The notes: generated from the sequence alone by a model not told the origin. A stretch of 24,144 nt of DNA from Flavobacteriaceae bacterium (GCA_029238555.1 JAQWFV010000075.1:1-24144); one strand, 5' to 3'. Numbered from the stretch's first letter, positions 1 to 8,103 are shown. Program-made: numbers and translations.

Positions 1-744
1 TAAATTAATGTCGTAATTTCTAAATGAATTGAGCTTTGGGTTGCTAGGCTCTAGTTCTGTGACCATTGTGTTTATAGCATTAATATCTGCAGTTTTATAG
101 CGGTGTTGGGAATTTAATTTCTCAGAAATAGACAGTAAAACAGTCTTTTTGGAAGCGTCAATCACTGCTTTTTTTAACTGCACAATGTCCCAATCAAACT
201 CAGTAAGACCATAAACGGGATCTACATAGCCCGTTCCAATAAAACTGTAATCCACCCTAATGTCAGACAAATTATTTACTGCATTGGCACCAATGGAAAG
301 TTGTGCATCTTTGGAGAGCTTTCCGCCAATAAAAATAACCTCAACATTTGGTTTGGTGAGCATTTCTAATGCCACTGGTAAACTCAAAGTAAAACAGGTT
401 AAATTTAATTTGTGCGGAATGAGTCTGGCTAATTCCAAGCAGGTTGTTCCGCCATCTATGAGCACCACACTACCGTCTTTTATCAATGAAATGGCTTTTT
501 GAGCTATAGTAGTTTTTTCTGAAAGCGCGTATATATTAGTATTTTTAGGACTGAAACTCACAAATCCAAGTGCTATAGCACCTCCATGTACTTTTTTGAG
601 TTTATTGAGGGCGTCCAACTCTTTCACATCCCTTCTGACGGTGTCTATAGAGACGTTGAGACTTTCTGCAATATCTGTGAGTAACACCCTATTGTGAAGT
701 GCTACTTCATTGAGGATTTTTTGGTGACGTTCTTCTTTAAGCAT
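1..744 (-). CDS. DeoR-family transcriptional repressor (3' end cut by the window edge)
   Basis: My reverse-strand reading gives 248 codons from an ATG at 744-742 to base 1 without a stop. Family members are about 250 residues, so only a few C-terminal residues should be missing. Residues 1-55 form the DeoR helix-turn-helix, with the recognition helix in SLNVSIDTVRRDVKEL followed by KVHGGAI. The rest matches the DeoR sensor (DeoRC) domain: DGGTTCLELA, an FIGGKLS motif and the TGYVDPVYGLT region. Sensor domains of this family usually bind phosphorylated sugars. The gene is divergent from the NagB/PIG-L gene, so it probably controls that gene and itself, perhaps sensing glucosamine-6-phosphate or a related ester; the ligand is inference. 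A Bacteroidota -7 box lies about 30 bases upstream. Confidence 0.9.
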   Translation of the reverse strand, partial: MLKEERHQKILNEVALHNRVLLTDIAESLNVSIDTVRRDVKELDALNKLKKVHGGAIALGFVSFSPKNTNIYALSEKTTIAQKAISLIKDGSVVLIDGGTTCLELARLIPHKLNLTCFTLSLPVALEMLTKPNVEVIFIGGKLSKDAQLSIGANAVNNLSDIRVDYSFIGTGYVDPVYGLTEFDWDIVQLKKAVIDASKKTVLLSISEKLNSQHRYKTADINAINTMVTELEPSNPKLNSFRNYDINL

Positions 745-773
745 ATTCAGTGATTCATGGTCTATTATCAATA

Positions 774-781
774 CAAATATA
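774..781 (-). promoter_or_regulatory. Candidate -7 promoter box for the DeoR-family gene
   Basis: Read on the minus strand, these bases are TATATTTG, an exact match to the Bacteroidota/Flavobacteria -7 consensus TAnnTTTG, 29 bases upstream of the repressor start. I see no convincing -33 TTG at the usual spacing, so this is a motif match only. Confidence 0.4.
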
Positions 782-792
782 TCAAAAAATCT

Positions 793-869
793 TGCCGTTT
801 TTTTCAGTTTAAATACTGTGTTTCTCGTAAATTTCCCATAAATCTGAAAATTAAAAGCACAAAACGGCA
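793..869. repeat. Inverted pair of TGCCGTTTT / AAAACGGCA, candidate operators
   Basis: TGCCGTTTT at 793-801 is the perfect inverse of AAAACGGCA at 861-869. Both lie in the 181-base divergent region between the repressor and the nagB-like gene. Each copy is oriented the same way relative to its own gene: it sits 11 bases upstream of the repressor's -7 box and 18 bases upstream of the nagB-like -7 box. A shorter interrupted palindrome, CAGT-N6-ACTG, lies between them at 805-818. Binding by the neighbouring DeoR-family protein is inference from position and symmetry. Confidence 0.4.
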
Positions 870-887
870 GTTTTTGCATTTTTTTTC

Positions 888-895
888 TATATTTG
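888..895 (+). promoter_or_regulatory. Candidate -7 promoter box for the nagB-like gene
   Basis: TATATTTG matches TAnnTTTG exactly and ends 30 bases before the ATG at 926. The nearest TTG (874-876) is only 11 bases upstream, too close for a standard -33 element, so only the -7 half is supported. Confidence 0.4.
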
Positions 896-925
896 AAAGG
901 TCTAAAGTAACCAACCAAATTTAAA

Positions 926-2827
926 ATGGTCGAGGAAGAACAAAAAAAGTTTGAAAGAATAAATACCATTATTCACGAAAATTCTCAAGAAGCCTCCTAT
1001 TATGTGGCCCAAGAAATTATATCATTAGTCAGCCAAAGACAAAAGGAAGGAAAGAAAATGGTCTTAGGACTTGCTACAGGGTCTACCCCTATTAAAGTCT
1101 ATGATTACTTGGTTCAAGCACACAAAGAACAAGGGGTGAGTTTTTCTAATGTCATTAGCTTTAATCTGGATGAATACTTCCCCATGCATTCGGAATCCAT
1201 ACATTCCTATGTGCGCTTCATGCGCGAACATCTATTTGATCATTTAGACATTCCTGCCCATCAAATTAACATTCCTGACGGACAGCAAAATAAAGAATCT
1301 GTCAGGGCTTATTGCCAGAATTACGAGAAAAAAATTATAGATGCAGGCGGTATTGACATTCAAATTCTAGGGATTGGAAGAACAGGACATATAGGCTTTA
1401 ACGAACCTGGGTCTTCTCTTAAGAGTAAAACCCGTCTGGTGCGCCTGGACAGGATCACTCGATTAGACGCGGCCAGTGACTTTTTTGGTAAAGAAAATGT
1501 ACCTTCCAAAGCCATTACTATGGGCGTAGGAACCATTATGGGCGCCAAAAGAATTATATTAATGGCATGGGGAGAAGGAAAGGCCAATATTATTAAACAA
1601 GCTGTTGAAGGCCCCATCCAGGAATCTGTCCCTGCCACATTTTTACAGAACCATCAAAATTGTGATTTTATAATAGATAGGGCTGCCGCTACAAGCCTTA
1701 CCAGAGAAGCTACGCCATGGCTTGTAGGAGATTGTGATTGGACAGAGGGACTCATTAAAAAAGCAACTATATGGTTGTCTGAAACAAGAAATAAAGCCGT
1801 ATTAAAACTGACCAATGAAGACTACAATGAATACGGAATGGGTAGCCTCATTGCAGAAATTGGAAGTGCAGAGGAACTCAATGTAAAAATATTCAATCAG
1901 TTACAACAGACCATTACTGGTTGGCCTGGAGGTAAACCCCAGGCCGATGACACAAAGAGACCAGAACGCGCCAATCCATTTCCCAAGAAATCTATTATTT
2001 TTAGCCCACATCCGGACGACGACGTGATTTCCATGGGCGGTACCCTACTCAGGTTAGTAGACCAAGGTCATGAAGTACATGTGGCCTATCAGACTTCTGG
2101 AAACATTGCTGTTTTTGACGACGAAGTGATCCGTTTTTTAGATTTTGCCACAGACATTCAAGAAGACAATGACGCACTTCAAATACAGTTTCAAGAGGTA
2201 AAAACTTTTTTGAGTAACAAATCTCCAGGAGAGGTAGACCAACCAATTATTCAGAAATTCAAGGGCCTCATTCGTAAAGGAGAAGCTATGGCGGCTTGTC
2301 GCTATTGTGGGGTTCAAGAAGCAAACGCCCATTTTCAAAATCTGCCCTTTTATGAAACAGGAACGGTAAAGAAGAATCCTTATTCAGAGGAAGATATTGC
2401 CCTCACCTACGACCTTTTAAACCACATAAAACCTCAGCAAATATTTGCAGCAGGAGACTTATCTGACCCACACGGAACACATAGGGTGTGTTTAGATATT
2501 ATTTTTGCCACCATAGACAAACTGGTTGCAGATAAAGTAGCATGGATTAAAGATTGCTATGTGTGGCTCTACCGGGGTGCCTGGCAAGAATGGGATATTG
2601 CAGATATGGAAATGGCCATACCCATTGGTCCAAAAGATATGATTAGAAAGAGAAATGCCATTTTTAAACACCAATCACAAAAAGATGCCGCCATGTTTCC
2701 CGGAAGTGATGAAAGAGAATTTTGGCAAAGGGCAGAAGATCGCAACAGGGAAACTGCTAAAAAATACAATGCCTTGGGGCTAGCAGAGTACGAAGCCATG
2801 GAAGGTTTTGTGAGATATAAATTTTAG
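926..2827 (+). CDS. nagB: Glucosamine-6-phosphate deaminase fused to a PIG-L/LmbE deacetylase-like domain
   Basis: This 633-residue protein has two domains. Residues about 10-280 are a NagB-type isomerase/deaminase fold: phosphate loop LGLATGSTP (47-55), NLDEY with Asp82, and GIGRTGHIGFNEP (149-161) with His155 and Glu160. Residues about 355-630 match the PIG-L/LmbE fold: PHPDD (361-365) followed by GG, and a later PHGTH (515-519) that would complete the zinc site. NagB converts glucosamine-6-phosphate to fructose-6-phosphate and ammonia. PIG-L enzymes remove N-acetyl groups from GlcNAc-containing substrates, so one chain might both deacetylate and deaminate an amino sugar; this is inference. 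Fused proteins of this type are common in Bacteroidota. One oddity is Thr153 where E. coli NagB has the general base Asp141. Canonical NagB is about 265 residues. Soluble, with no signal peptide. Confidence 0.9.
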   Translation: MVEEEQKKFERINTIIHENSQEASYYVAQEIISLVSQRQKEGKKMVLGLATGSTPIKVYDYLVQAHKEQGVSFSNVISFNLDEYFPMHSESIHSYVRFMREHLFDHLDIPAHQINIPDGQQNKESVRAYCQNYEKKIIDAGGIDIQILGIGRTGHIGFNEPGSSLKSKTRLVRLDRITRLDAASDFFGKENVPSKAITMGVGTIMGAKRIILMAWGEGKANIIKQAVEGPIQESVPATFLQNHQNCDFIIDRAAATSLTREATPWLVGDCDWTEGLIKKATIWLSETRNKAVLKLTNEDYNEYGMGSLIAEIGSAEELNVKIFNQLQQTITGWPGGKPQADDTKRPERANPFPKKSIIFSPHPDDDVISMGGTLLRLVDQGHEVHVAYQTSGNIAVFDDEVIRFLDFATDIQEDNDALQIQFQEVKTFLSNKSPGEVDQPIIQKFKGLIRKGEAMAACRYCGVQEANAHFQNLPFYETGTVKKNPYSEEDIALTYDLLNHIKPQQIFAAGDLSDPHGTHRVCLDIIFATIDKLVADKVAWIKDCYVWLYRGAWQEWDIADMEMAIPIGPKDMIRKRNAIFKHQSQKDAAMFPGSDEREFWQRAEDRNRETAKKYNALGLAEYEAMEGFVRYKF

Positions 2828-2849
2828 TTAATCCAACCATAACCACCCC

Positions 2850-2883
2850 AAAAGGTCTATTTTAGTTATAAAATAGGCCTTTT
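2850..2883 (+). terminator. Hairpin terminator after the nagB-like gene
   Basis: Bases 2850-2863 pair with 2870-2883 as a 14-base stem containing one T-G wobble, around a 6-base loop. The stem has A/T-rich ends (AAAAGG...CCTTTT) and follows the stop codon by 22 bases. The near-symmetry would allow it to work on either strand. It suggests that the downstream GHL10 gene has its own promoter, at least in part. Confidence 0.65.
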
Positions 2884-2912
2884 GTATTTAATTGTTTTGC
2901 TAATTTGGCGCT

Positions 2913-4463
2913 ATGAAACCACCCAAATCACTCTACTGCTTTAGCTTCATTCTAAGCTTTTTAATATACTCTTGCAGCGCACAACGGACTACAGGTTTAG
3001 GAACATCTGATGTAAAAAGCCTCCCCGTTGAAAAAAACAACCATAAAATAGCGCCTATCATTTTTAAAGACCCAGCACGTTCTTTTAGGGCTGTTTGGAT
3101 AGCAACAGTAGCCAATATTGATTGGCCCAAAAACCCCAATGACTCTTTTGAAAAAATGCAGCAAGACTATATAGACTTGCTCGAGTTTTATAAAGATTTA
3201 AAGTTTAATGCGGTGATTGTACAGCTAAGAGCAGCAGGAGACGCTTTTTACCCTACCCACTTGGCTCCTTGGTCTAAATACCTCACCGGCAAACAAGGAG
3301 AAAACAACAAGTTCAATACAGATCCATTAGAGTGGCTCATTGAAACCACCCACCAATATGGCATGGATTTTCACGCATGGATTAATCCCTACCGGGCAAC
3401 CATGACAAAAGATACTTCCTTATTGAGTGAGTCCCATGATTTCAACAAACACTCTGAATGGATGGTGCCATATGGTTCAAAATATTATTACAACCCTGGA
3501 CTTCCGGAAGTGCAGCAACATCTGATCACTATTGTACAGGACATTACTAAACGCTATAATATAGATGGCATACATTTAGATGACTATTTCTATCCATACA
3601 AAACAGAAGGGGCACTATTTAAAGACCAAAAAGCTTTTGCTCAATATGGAAATGGACAAGCCATTGATGATTGGCGTAGGGAAAACATTAACCGTTTAAT
3701 CAAGGGGATTCACAGCAGCGTAAAAAATGAAAAACCTTGGGTTTCCTTTGGCGTAAGTCCCTTTGGTGTTTGGAAAAACAGCTATACGGATCCTAGAGGA
3801 TCTAACACCCGCGCTGGGCAAACTACTTTTGATGATCTTTATGCAGACCCTTTGGTCTGGATGGAAAAAGGATGGATTGATTATTTGGCACCTCAATTGT
3901 ACTGGAGTATGGACTTTGCTCCTGCAGCCCACAGAACACTAGTAGATTGGTGGACCAATGAGAAGAAGAAATCGAATATTTATATTGGCTATGGTGCTTA
4001 CAAAATTTTCAATAATTCAGATCCTGCTTGGGCAAACCCCAATGAAATGATAGATCAACTGACTTATGGAAGTAAACAGTCTGAAATCACAGGCCAAATC
4101 ATTTTTAGCGCAAAATCACTGATGCAACCGAGTCTACAGGAAGTAGTGACTCTTTTAAGAAAAGGCCCTTTCCATAACTGGGTGCTCCCGCCCCTATCAC
4201 CATTATACCCATCTAATGAAGGCTATCCATTAGAGGCCACTATACATGAAGTTTCACAAGAATACTTTAGGGTTAATGTCGCTGACCCTAACATAACAAA
4301 GCTGGTATTATACAGCACGAGTGAAAATAACAATTTGGGGGAGGTGGTGGCCATTTTACCTATTCATGAGGGCTTAGCACATATTAAAAACCCAAAAGTT
4401 ACTTTTATAAAAGGGGTAAATCGCTTCAATGAATTAAGTAAAGCGGTTTTAATTGATAAATAA
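2913..4463 (+). CDS. GHL10-family (YngK/DigH-like) glycoside hydrolase lipoprotein
   Basis: This 516-residue protein starts with a lipoprotein signal: a hydrophobic stretch at 7-20 and LIYSC with the lipidated Cys at 21. The glycosyl-hydrolase-like 10 domain (DUF187) spans about 55-420. Its landmarks are RAVWIATVANIDWP (59-72), FNAVIVQLRAAGDAFYP (98-114), FHAWINPYRA, IDGIHLDDYFYPY with the acidic pair Asp223-Asp224, VSFGVSPFGVW, and IDYLAPQLYW. About 90 C-terminal residues may form a small beta domain. GHL10 includes E. coli DigH (YddW), which cuts peptidoglycan glycan strands stripped of stem peptides. The downstream anmK and upstream amino-sugar gene fit a wall-glycan substrate, but substrate and activity are not shown by sequence. 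Expected site is the periplasmic face of a membrane. Confidence 0.88.
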   Translation: MKPPKSLYCFSFILSFLIYSCSAQRTTGLGTSDVKSLPVEKNNHKIAPIIFKDPARSFRAVWIATVANIDWPKNPNDSFEKMQQDYIDLLEFYKDLKFNAVIVQLRAAGDAFYPTHLAPWSKYLTGKQGENNKFNTDPLEWLIETTHQYGMDFHAWINPYRATMTKDTSLLSESHDFNKHSEWMVPYGSKYYYNPGLPEVQQHLITIVQDITKRYNIDGIHLDDYFYPYKTEGALFKDQKAFAQYGNGQAIDDWRRENINRLIKGIHSSVKNEKPWVSFGVSPFGVWKNSYTDPRGSNTRAGQTTFDDLYADPLVWMEKGWIDYLAPQLYWSMDFAPAAHRTLVDWWTNEKKKSNIYIGYGAYKIFNNSDPAWANPNEMIDQLTYGSKQSEITGQIIFSAKSLMQPSLQEVVTLLRKGPFHNWVLPPLSPLYPSNEGYPLEATIHEVSQEYFRVNVADPNITKLVLYSTSENNNLGEVVAILPIHEGLAHIKNPKVTFIKGVNRFNELSKAVLIDK

Positions 4464-4486
4464 GGTTTTCAATAAAGCAATTGATT

Positions 4487-5599
4487 ATGAATAAAGAAAA
4501 GGAGCTGTTTTTTTTAGGAATTATGTCTGGCACCTCTTTAGATGGTTTAGACCTAGCCCTTTGCTCATTTTTGGAGCATCCGAAAAGCCAAGGATATCTG
4601 TATAACATACGCCACACTAAAACCTTGGCTTACAGTGCAGAAATGAAGACTATGCTACGAGAAGCTTATAGTGATTCAAGTAATGTTTTATTAGAAAAAC
4701 ACCAGCAATATGGCCATTGGTTGGGCCAACAGATTCGAATTTTTTTAGCATCTAATGAATTGGACTGTGACTATATTGCTAGCCATGGACACACTGTATT
4801 TCACAGACCAGAACTGGGGTATTCTTTTCAACTGGGCGCTGGACAAGCTATCGCAAATGAAACTCAAATTCCAGTCATTGCAGACTTCAGAAATACAGAT
4901 ATTGCCCTTGGTGGTCAGGGAGCGCCATTAGTTCCAATAGGAGACGCTCTTTTATTTGGTCCATACAAATACTGCATAAACATTGGAGGTATCAGTAATA
5001 TTTCTGTTAAATTAAGCAAAAATAAAGAGGACAATCACGACCCTCATATCATAGCATATGATATTGGTGTTGCCAATATGCTACTGAATGATTTGGCTGG
5101 AAAAAAAGGCCTAGAATACGATCATAATGGGGCTATAGCTGCCAAAGGAAAGATAGATCAGTCTTTATACAACCAATTAAACGCGCTGGAGTATTATGAC
5201 GCACCTTTTCCCAAATCTTTAGGCGTAGAATGGTATGAAGCAAATATGAAACCGTTATTTGAAAATAATAGTGCTACGGTTGAGGATCAGCTTTATACAG
5301 CGGTGCTTCATATAGCGCACCAAATGTTTAGGTCTATTGCCCCTAGTCTAGAAAAAGGAGATAAAATTTTATTGAGCGGTGGTGGTGCCTTCAATCAATT
5401 TTTAGTCCATTGTCTTTCAGAAAAGCTACAGTCCTTGGCTAGTATTGACATAGGAAATAAAGAAATTATAGCCTTTAAAGAAGCCCTCATATTTGCTTTT
5501 ATGGGTTATCTTAAAGTACGGGCCAAAGTAAATTGTTATAAAAGTGTCACTGGCGCTGCTAAGGACAGTTCCTGTGGCATTATTTTTAATCCGCTTTAA
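4487..5599 (+). CDS. anmK: Anhydro-N-acetylmuramic acid kinase
   Basis: AnmK phosphorylates and opens 1,6-anhydro-N-acetylmuramic acid with ATP to give MurNAc-6-phosphate, a step of peptidoglycan recycling in the cytoplasm. The 370-residue product carries the N-terminal GIMSGTSLDG (11-20), SHGHTVFH (99-106), GGQGAPLVPIGD (142-153, ending in the Asp expected at the active site), the second phosphate-binding motif NIGGISN (165-171) and a glycine-rich LSGGGAFN near the C-terminus. Length fits the family. An in-frame TTG two codons earlier (4481) is possible, but the ATG at 4487 agrees better with the family start. The gene follows the GHL10 lipoprotein by 23 bases and is likely co-transcribed. 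No MurNAc-6-P etherase (murQ) is in the window. Confidence 0.95.
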   Translation: MNKEKELFFLGIMSGTSLDGLDLALCSFLEHPKSQGYLYNIRHTKTLAYSAEMKTMLREAYSDSSNVLLEKHQQYGHWLGQQIRIFLASNELDCDYIASHGHTVFHRPELGYSFQLGAGQAIANETQIPVIADFRNTDIALGGQGAPLVPIGDALLFGPYKYCINIGGISNISVKLSKNKEDNHDPHIIAYDIGVANMLLNDLAGKKGLEYDHNGAIAAKGKIDQSLYNQLNALEYYDAPFPKSLGVEWYEANMKPLFENNSATVEDQLYTAVLHIAHQMFRSIAPSLEKGDKILLSGGGAFNQFLVHCLSEKLQSLASIDIGNKEIIAFKEALIFAFMGYLKVRAKVNCYKSVTGAAKDSSCGIIFNPL

Positions 5600-5670
5600 T
5601 GAAACTTTACTAAAACAAAATCGTCATGAGTCATGAACTAAAAGGCTTTGTATTCTAATGGTAAGAAGCC

Positions 5671-5700
5671 CTACTGTACTTTTTAAATTCAAAGCAGTAG
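5671..5700 (+). terminator. Possible terminator hairpin after anmK
   Basis: CTACTG (5671-5676) plus CTTT (5679-5682) pair with AAAG (5691-5694) plus CAGTAG (5695-5700), leaving a two-base bulge and an 8-base loop, followed by TCTTT. The T-run is short, so termination is uncertain. Confidence 0.35.
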
Positions 5701-5738
5701 TCTTTGTAATATTTCGCATTAATTTAGTTTGTTATTGC

Positions 5739-5746
5739 TATTTTTG
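5739..5746 (+). promoter_or_regulatory. Candidate -7 promoter box for udk
   Basis: TATTTTTG matches TAnnTTTG and lies 15 bases before the ATG at 5762. Its position argues that translation starts at 5762 and not at the in-frame TTG at 5729, which lies upstream of the box. No -33 TTG at normal spacing is visible. Confidence 0.4.
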
Positions 5747-5761
5747 AAAAAAATATACATT

Positions 5762-6370
5762 ATGCTCATCATTGGAATTACAGGAGGTACAGGCTGCGGT
5801 AAAACAACTGTAGTAAACCAAATTATCAATGAACTTCCTGAAAATGAGGTAGGGGTAATTTCACAAGACTCCTACTACAATGATTTGAGTCATTTAAGTA
5901 TGGAAGAAAGGGTTAAAGTGAATTTTGACCACCCAAACTCCATTGATTTTGATCTATTAGCGGCGCATTTGGAAGCCTTAAAAAAAGGCAGCAGCATAGC
6001 GCAACCCGAATATTCATTTGTGGCACATAATAGAACAAATAATACTGTAAAAACGGATCCTAGAAAAGTGATGATCGTAGAGGGTATTTTAATCATGAGT
6101 CACCCTGAATTAAGGGACCTTTTTGATATTAAAATATTTGTACATGCAGATTCAGACGAACGTCTAATGAGAAGGCTTAAACGAGACTTACAGGAACGCG
6201 GCCGTGACTTAGAAGAAGTTTTAAATAGATACCAAACGACTTTAAAACCCATGCATGATCAATTTATTGAGCCAGCAAAAGAATTTGCAGATATTATAAT
6301 ACCTAATAACCATTACAATACAGTCGCTGTTGATATTGTGAGAACTATTATCAATGACAAATTAAATTAG
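5762..6370 (+). CDS. udk: Uridine kinase
   Basis: This 202-residue P-loop kinase would phosphorylate uridine (and cytidine) to the monophosphate in pyrimidine salvage. The Walker A loop GGTGCGKTT is at residues 8-16. ISQDSYY (33-39), with the Asp of the uridine kinase/phosphoribulokinase family, and NFDHP follow, then the strand VMIVEGIL with Glu of the Walker B region, and an Arg-rich lid RLMRRLKRDLQERGRD. I chose the ATG at 5762, which gives MLIIGITGGT and the family length. The longer in-frame TTG start at 5729 would add 11 residues and include the promoter-like box. The gene lies 22 bases ahead of the FtsB-like gene. Confidence 0.93.
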   Translation: MLIIGITGGTGCGKTTVVNQIINELPENEVGVISQDSYYNDLSHLSMEERVKVNFDHPNSIDFDLLAAHLEALKKGSSIAQPEYSFVAHNRTNNTVKTDPRKVMIVEGILIMSHPELRDLFDIKIFVHADSDERLMRRLKRDLQERGRDLEEVLNRYQTTLKPMHDQFIEPAKEFADIIIPNNHYNTVAVDIVRTIINDKLN

Positions 6371-6392
6371 CTGTAAAGATTAAAATGAGTTC

Positions 6393-6722
6393 ATGCTTAA
6401 AAAACTAAAACATTTCAGACAGAAAAAATGGGTCTCATTCGTGACCAATATTTACGTGCTTATTTTAAGCGCTTTTCTGGTTTGGATGTTTTTTTTTGAC
6501 ACCAATTCTTTTCTTATTCAAAAAGAATTACAATCTCAAATTGAAAGTTTAGAAGCTGAAAAGGAGTATCTTGAGGGGGAGATTGAAAAAGATAGAAAAG
6601 CCCTTAAAAACTTATCTTCAGATGAAGCCATGGAAAAATTCGCAAGAGAACGGTATTTCCTGAAAAAGAAAAATGAAGCTGTGTTTATTATAGAATACCA
6701 AGACAGTATTTTAGATGAATAA
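6393..6722 (+). CDS. FtsB/DivIC-like septum formation protein
   Basis: This 109-residue bitopic membrane protein has a short basic cytoplasmic N-terminus, one transmembrane helix at about 14-36, a coiled coil at about 44-78 (ESLEAEKEYLEGEIEKDRKA), and a C-terminal EKFARERYFLKKKNEAVFII segment. This is the arrangement and wording of the DivIC/FtsB family, which joins FtsL and FtsQ/DivIB in the divisome at mid-cell. Its stop region overlaps the start of mutA by 8 bases, so translation of the two may be coupled. Assignment to FtsB rather than FtsL rests on the C-terminal motif. Confidence 0.85.
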   Translation: MLKKLKHFRQKKWVSFVTNIYVLILSAFLVWMFFFDTNSFLIQKELQSQIESLEAEKEYLEGEIEKDRKALKNLSSDEAMEKFARERYFLKKKNEAVFIIEYQDSILDE

Positions 6723-8103
6723 CCACAGCGCCAATACACCTATTTTCCCCGCTGTTTCTGGAAAGGCTTGGAAACAGAGAATTCAATATGAATTAGATGG
6801 AGCAGATTACAACGAGCAAATGCTTCATGAAAGTTCAGATGGCATAAAAACAAAACCCTTTTATACTCACGAAGACCTCCCTGAAAATTTTAACCGCAAC
6901 ACACCAGACCAGGATCCTTTTCATATTGGCATTGAAGTGTTTTGTAACAACAGCAAAATGTCTGTTGAAAAAGCACTTTGGAGCTTTGAAAAAGGATGTG
7001 ATCAGGTAAAATTTCTCATTCAAGAAAATATAGAAAACCCGCTAGATCTAACAAAAAAACTGCCTGAGAATAAGTTTCTCATTTTTGAATTACAAAAAAC
7101 AAACTCCAAACAACTTGAAAATTTTATAAGATGTTTAAATACTGATTTAAAAAAGTCCTGTCGCATTCAACTAGACCCGATCAGTCAGTTTTTTACCAGA
7201 GGAAATTGGTGGTTTAGTGAACAAGTAGATCTGGACTTAGTCTGCCAATTCGTATCCCTTAGTGAAAAGCCTAGGATTCTTATAGACAACAGAAATATTG
7301 AAAGTGCAGGAGCCAGTATCTCACAGCAACTGGCTTATGCCTTAGCTCATGCGCACGAATATCTATTAGTGCTATCTGAAAATAATCTGTTAGATAAAGT
7401 ACATACTTTTGAGTTTGTTTTTAACATGAGGTCCTCTGATTTCTTTATGGAGATAAGTAAACTCAAAGCCTTTGAAGTACTTTGGGATAATTTAAAGAAA
7501 CTTTATCAATTTAACATACCATTTGATCTGAGCACTCAACCTTCAAAAATTGATCAAACACTATTTCAAAACAACCATAATCTAATTAGAAATACCAGCA
7601 GTTTAATGGCTGGAATATTAGGCAAGTGTCATAATTTGTACAACCTACCATTTGATCACATTCATAAAAAAAGTCATCCCTACAGCGATCGTTTATCCAT
7701 AAATCAGATGCTAATTTTAAAACACGAATGTGGCTTGTCTGGAACAAAAGACCCCGTATTAGGAAGTTTCTCAATAGCCCACATTGCTTTTGAAATTGCT
7801 GAAAAAGCGTTGTCAATTTTTAAAAGCACCGAGGCTAATGGAGGTTTCATTACTGGACTTAAAAACAACAGCATTCAAAAAGCCATTCACCTTCAATTTG
7901 AAAAGCAAATGGAATTATACCGCTTAAAAAAGCGGTCACTTTTGGGTGCAAACCTATTGTTTGAGAGGGAAGAATTGACTTATGAAAAATATCCATTTTT
8001 AAGAATAGACAAGAGAAAAACCCTCATTGCACCTATAATTCCTAATAGATACGCTACCTACTTTGAACAAAAAGCCTTAAATGACTTAGATGAAAATCAG
8101 TAG
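6715..8103 (+). CDS. mutA: Methylmalonyl-CoA mutase, small (non-catalytic) subunit
   Basis: This 462-residue protein resembles MutA, the beta subunit of heterodimeric methylmalonyl-CoA mutase, which interconverts methylmalonyl-CoA and succinyl-CoA. The N-terminus has the family pattern WKQRIQYELDGADYNEQM and DGIKTKPFYT. A degenerate barrel follows, with YALAHAHEYLL and a late HECGLSGTKDPVLGSF segment. I see no DxHxxG cobalamin motif, as expected for a subunit that has lost B12 binding and serves a structural role. It is shorter than actinobacterial MutA (about 600 residues), fitting the trimmed Bacteroidota form. It overlaps the gene before by 8 bases and mutB by 14 bases. Confidence 0.9.
   Translation: MNNHSANTPIFPAVSGKAWKQRIQYELDGADYNEQMLHESSDGIKTKPFYTHEDLPENFNRNTPDQDPFHIGIEVFCNNSKMSVEKALWSFEKGCDQVKFLIQENIENPLDLTKKLPENKFLIFELQKTNSKQLENFIRCLNTDLKKSCRIQLDPISQFFTRGNWWFSEQVDLDLVCQFVSLSEKPRILIDNRNIESAGASISQQLAYALAHAHEYLLVLSENNLLDKVHTFEFVFNMRSSDFFMEISKLKAFEVLWDNLKKLYQFNIPFDLSTQPSKIDQTLFQNNHNLIRNTSSLMAGILGKCHNLYNLPFDHIHKKSHPYSDRLSINQMLILKHECGLSGTKDPVLGSFSIAHIAFEIAEKALSIFKSTEANGGFITGLKNNSIQKAIHLQFEKQMELYRLKKRSLLGANLLFEREELTYEKYPFLRIDKRKTLIAPIIPNRYATYFEQKALNDLDENQ

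Noticed and set aside
260..502. 80-codon plus-strand open frame opposite the DeoR-family gene
   Set aside because: It is a shadow of the well-supported repressor on the other strand, with no recognisable domain of its own.
2884..2912. TAATTTGG as a promoter box for the GHL10 gene
   Set aside because: It is one base short of TAnnTTTG, and no TTG lies at the right spacing upstream.
4481..4486. TTG start two codons upstream of anmK
   Set aside because: The ATG at 4487 gives the family-like start (MNKEKELFFLGIMSGTS) and needs no rare start codon.
5729..5761. Longer udk start at an in-frame TTG
   Set aside because: The added 11 residues include the promoter-like TATTTTTG box, and the ATG at 5762 matches the usual MLIIGI start.
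6371..6714. Cobalamin riboswitch ahead of the methylmalonyl-CoA mutase genes
   Set aside because: The mutase genes are preceded by an FtsB-like coding sequence with only 22 bases before it, leaving no room for a B12 riboswitch.
7690..7705. DnaA-box-like TTATCCATA inside mutA
   Set aside because: Single copy, one mismatch from TTATNCACA and within a coding region, so it does not support an origin.
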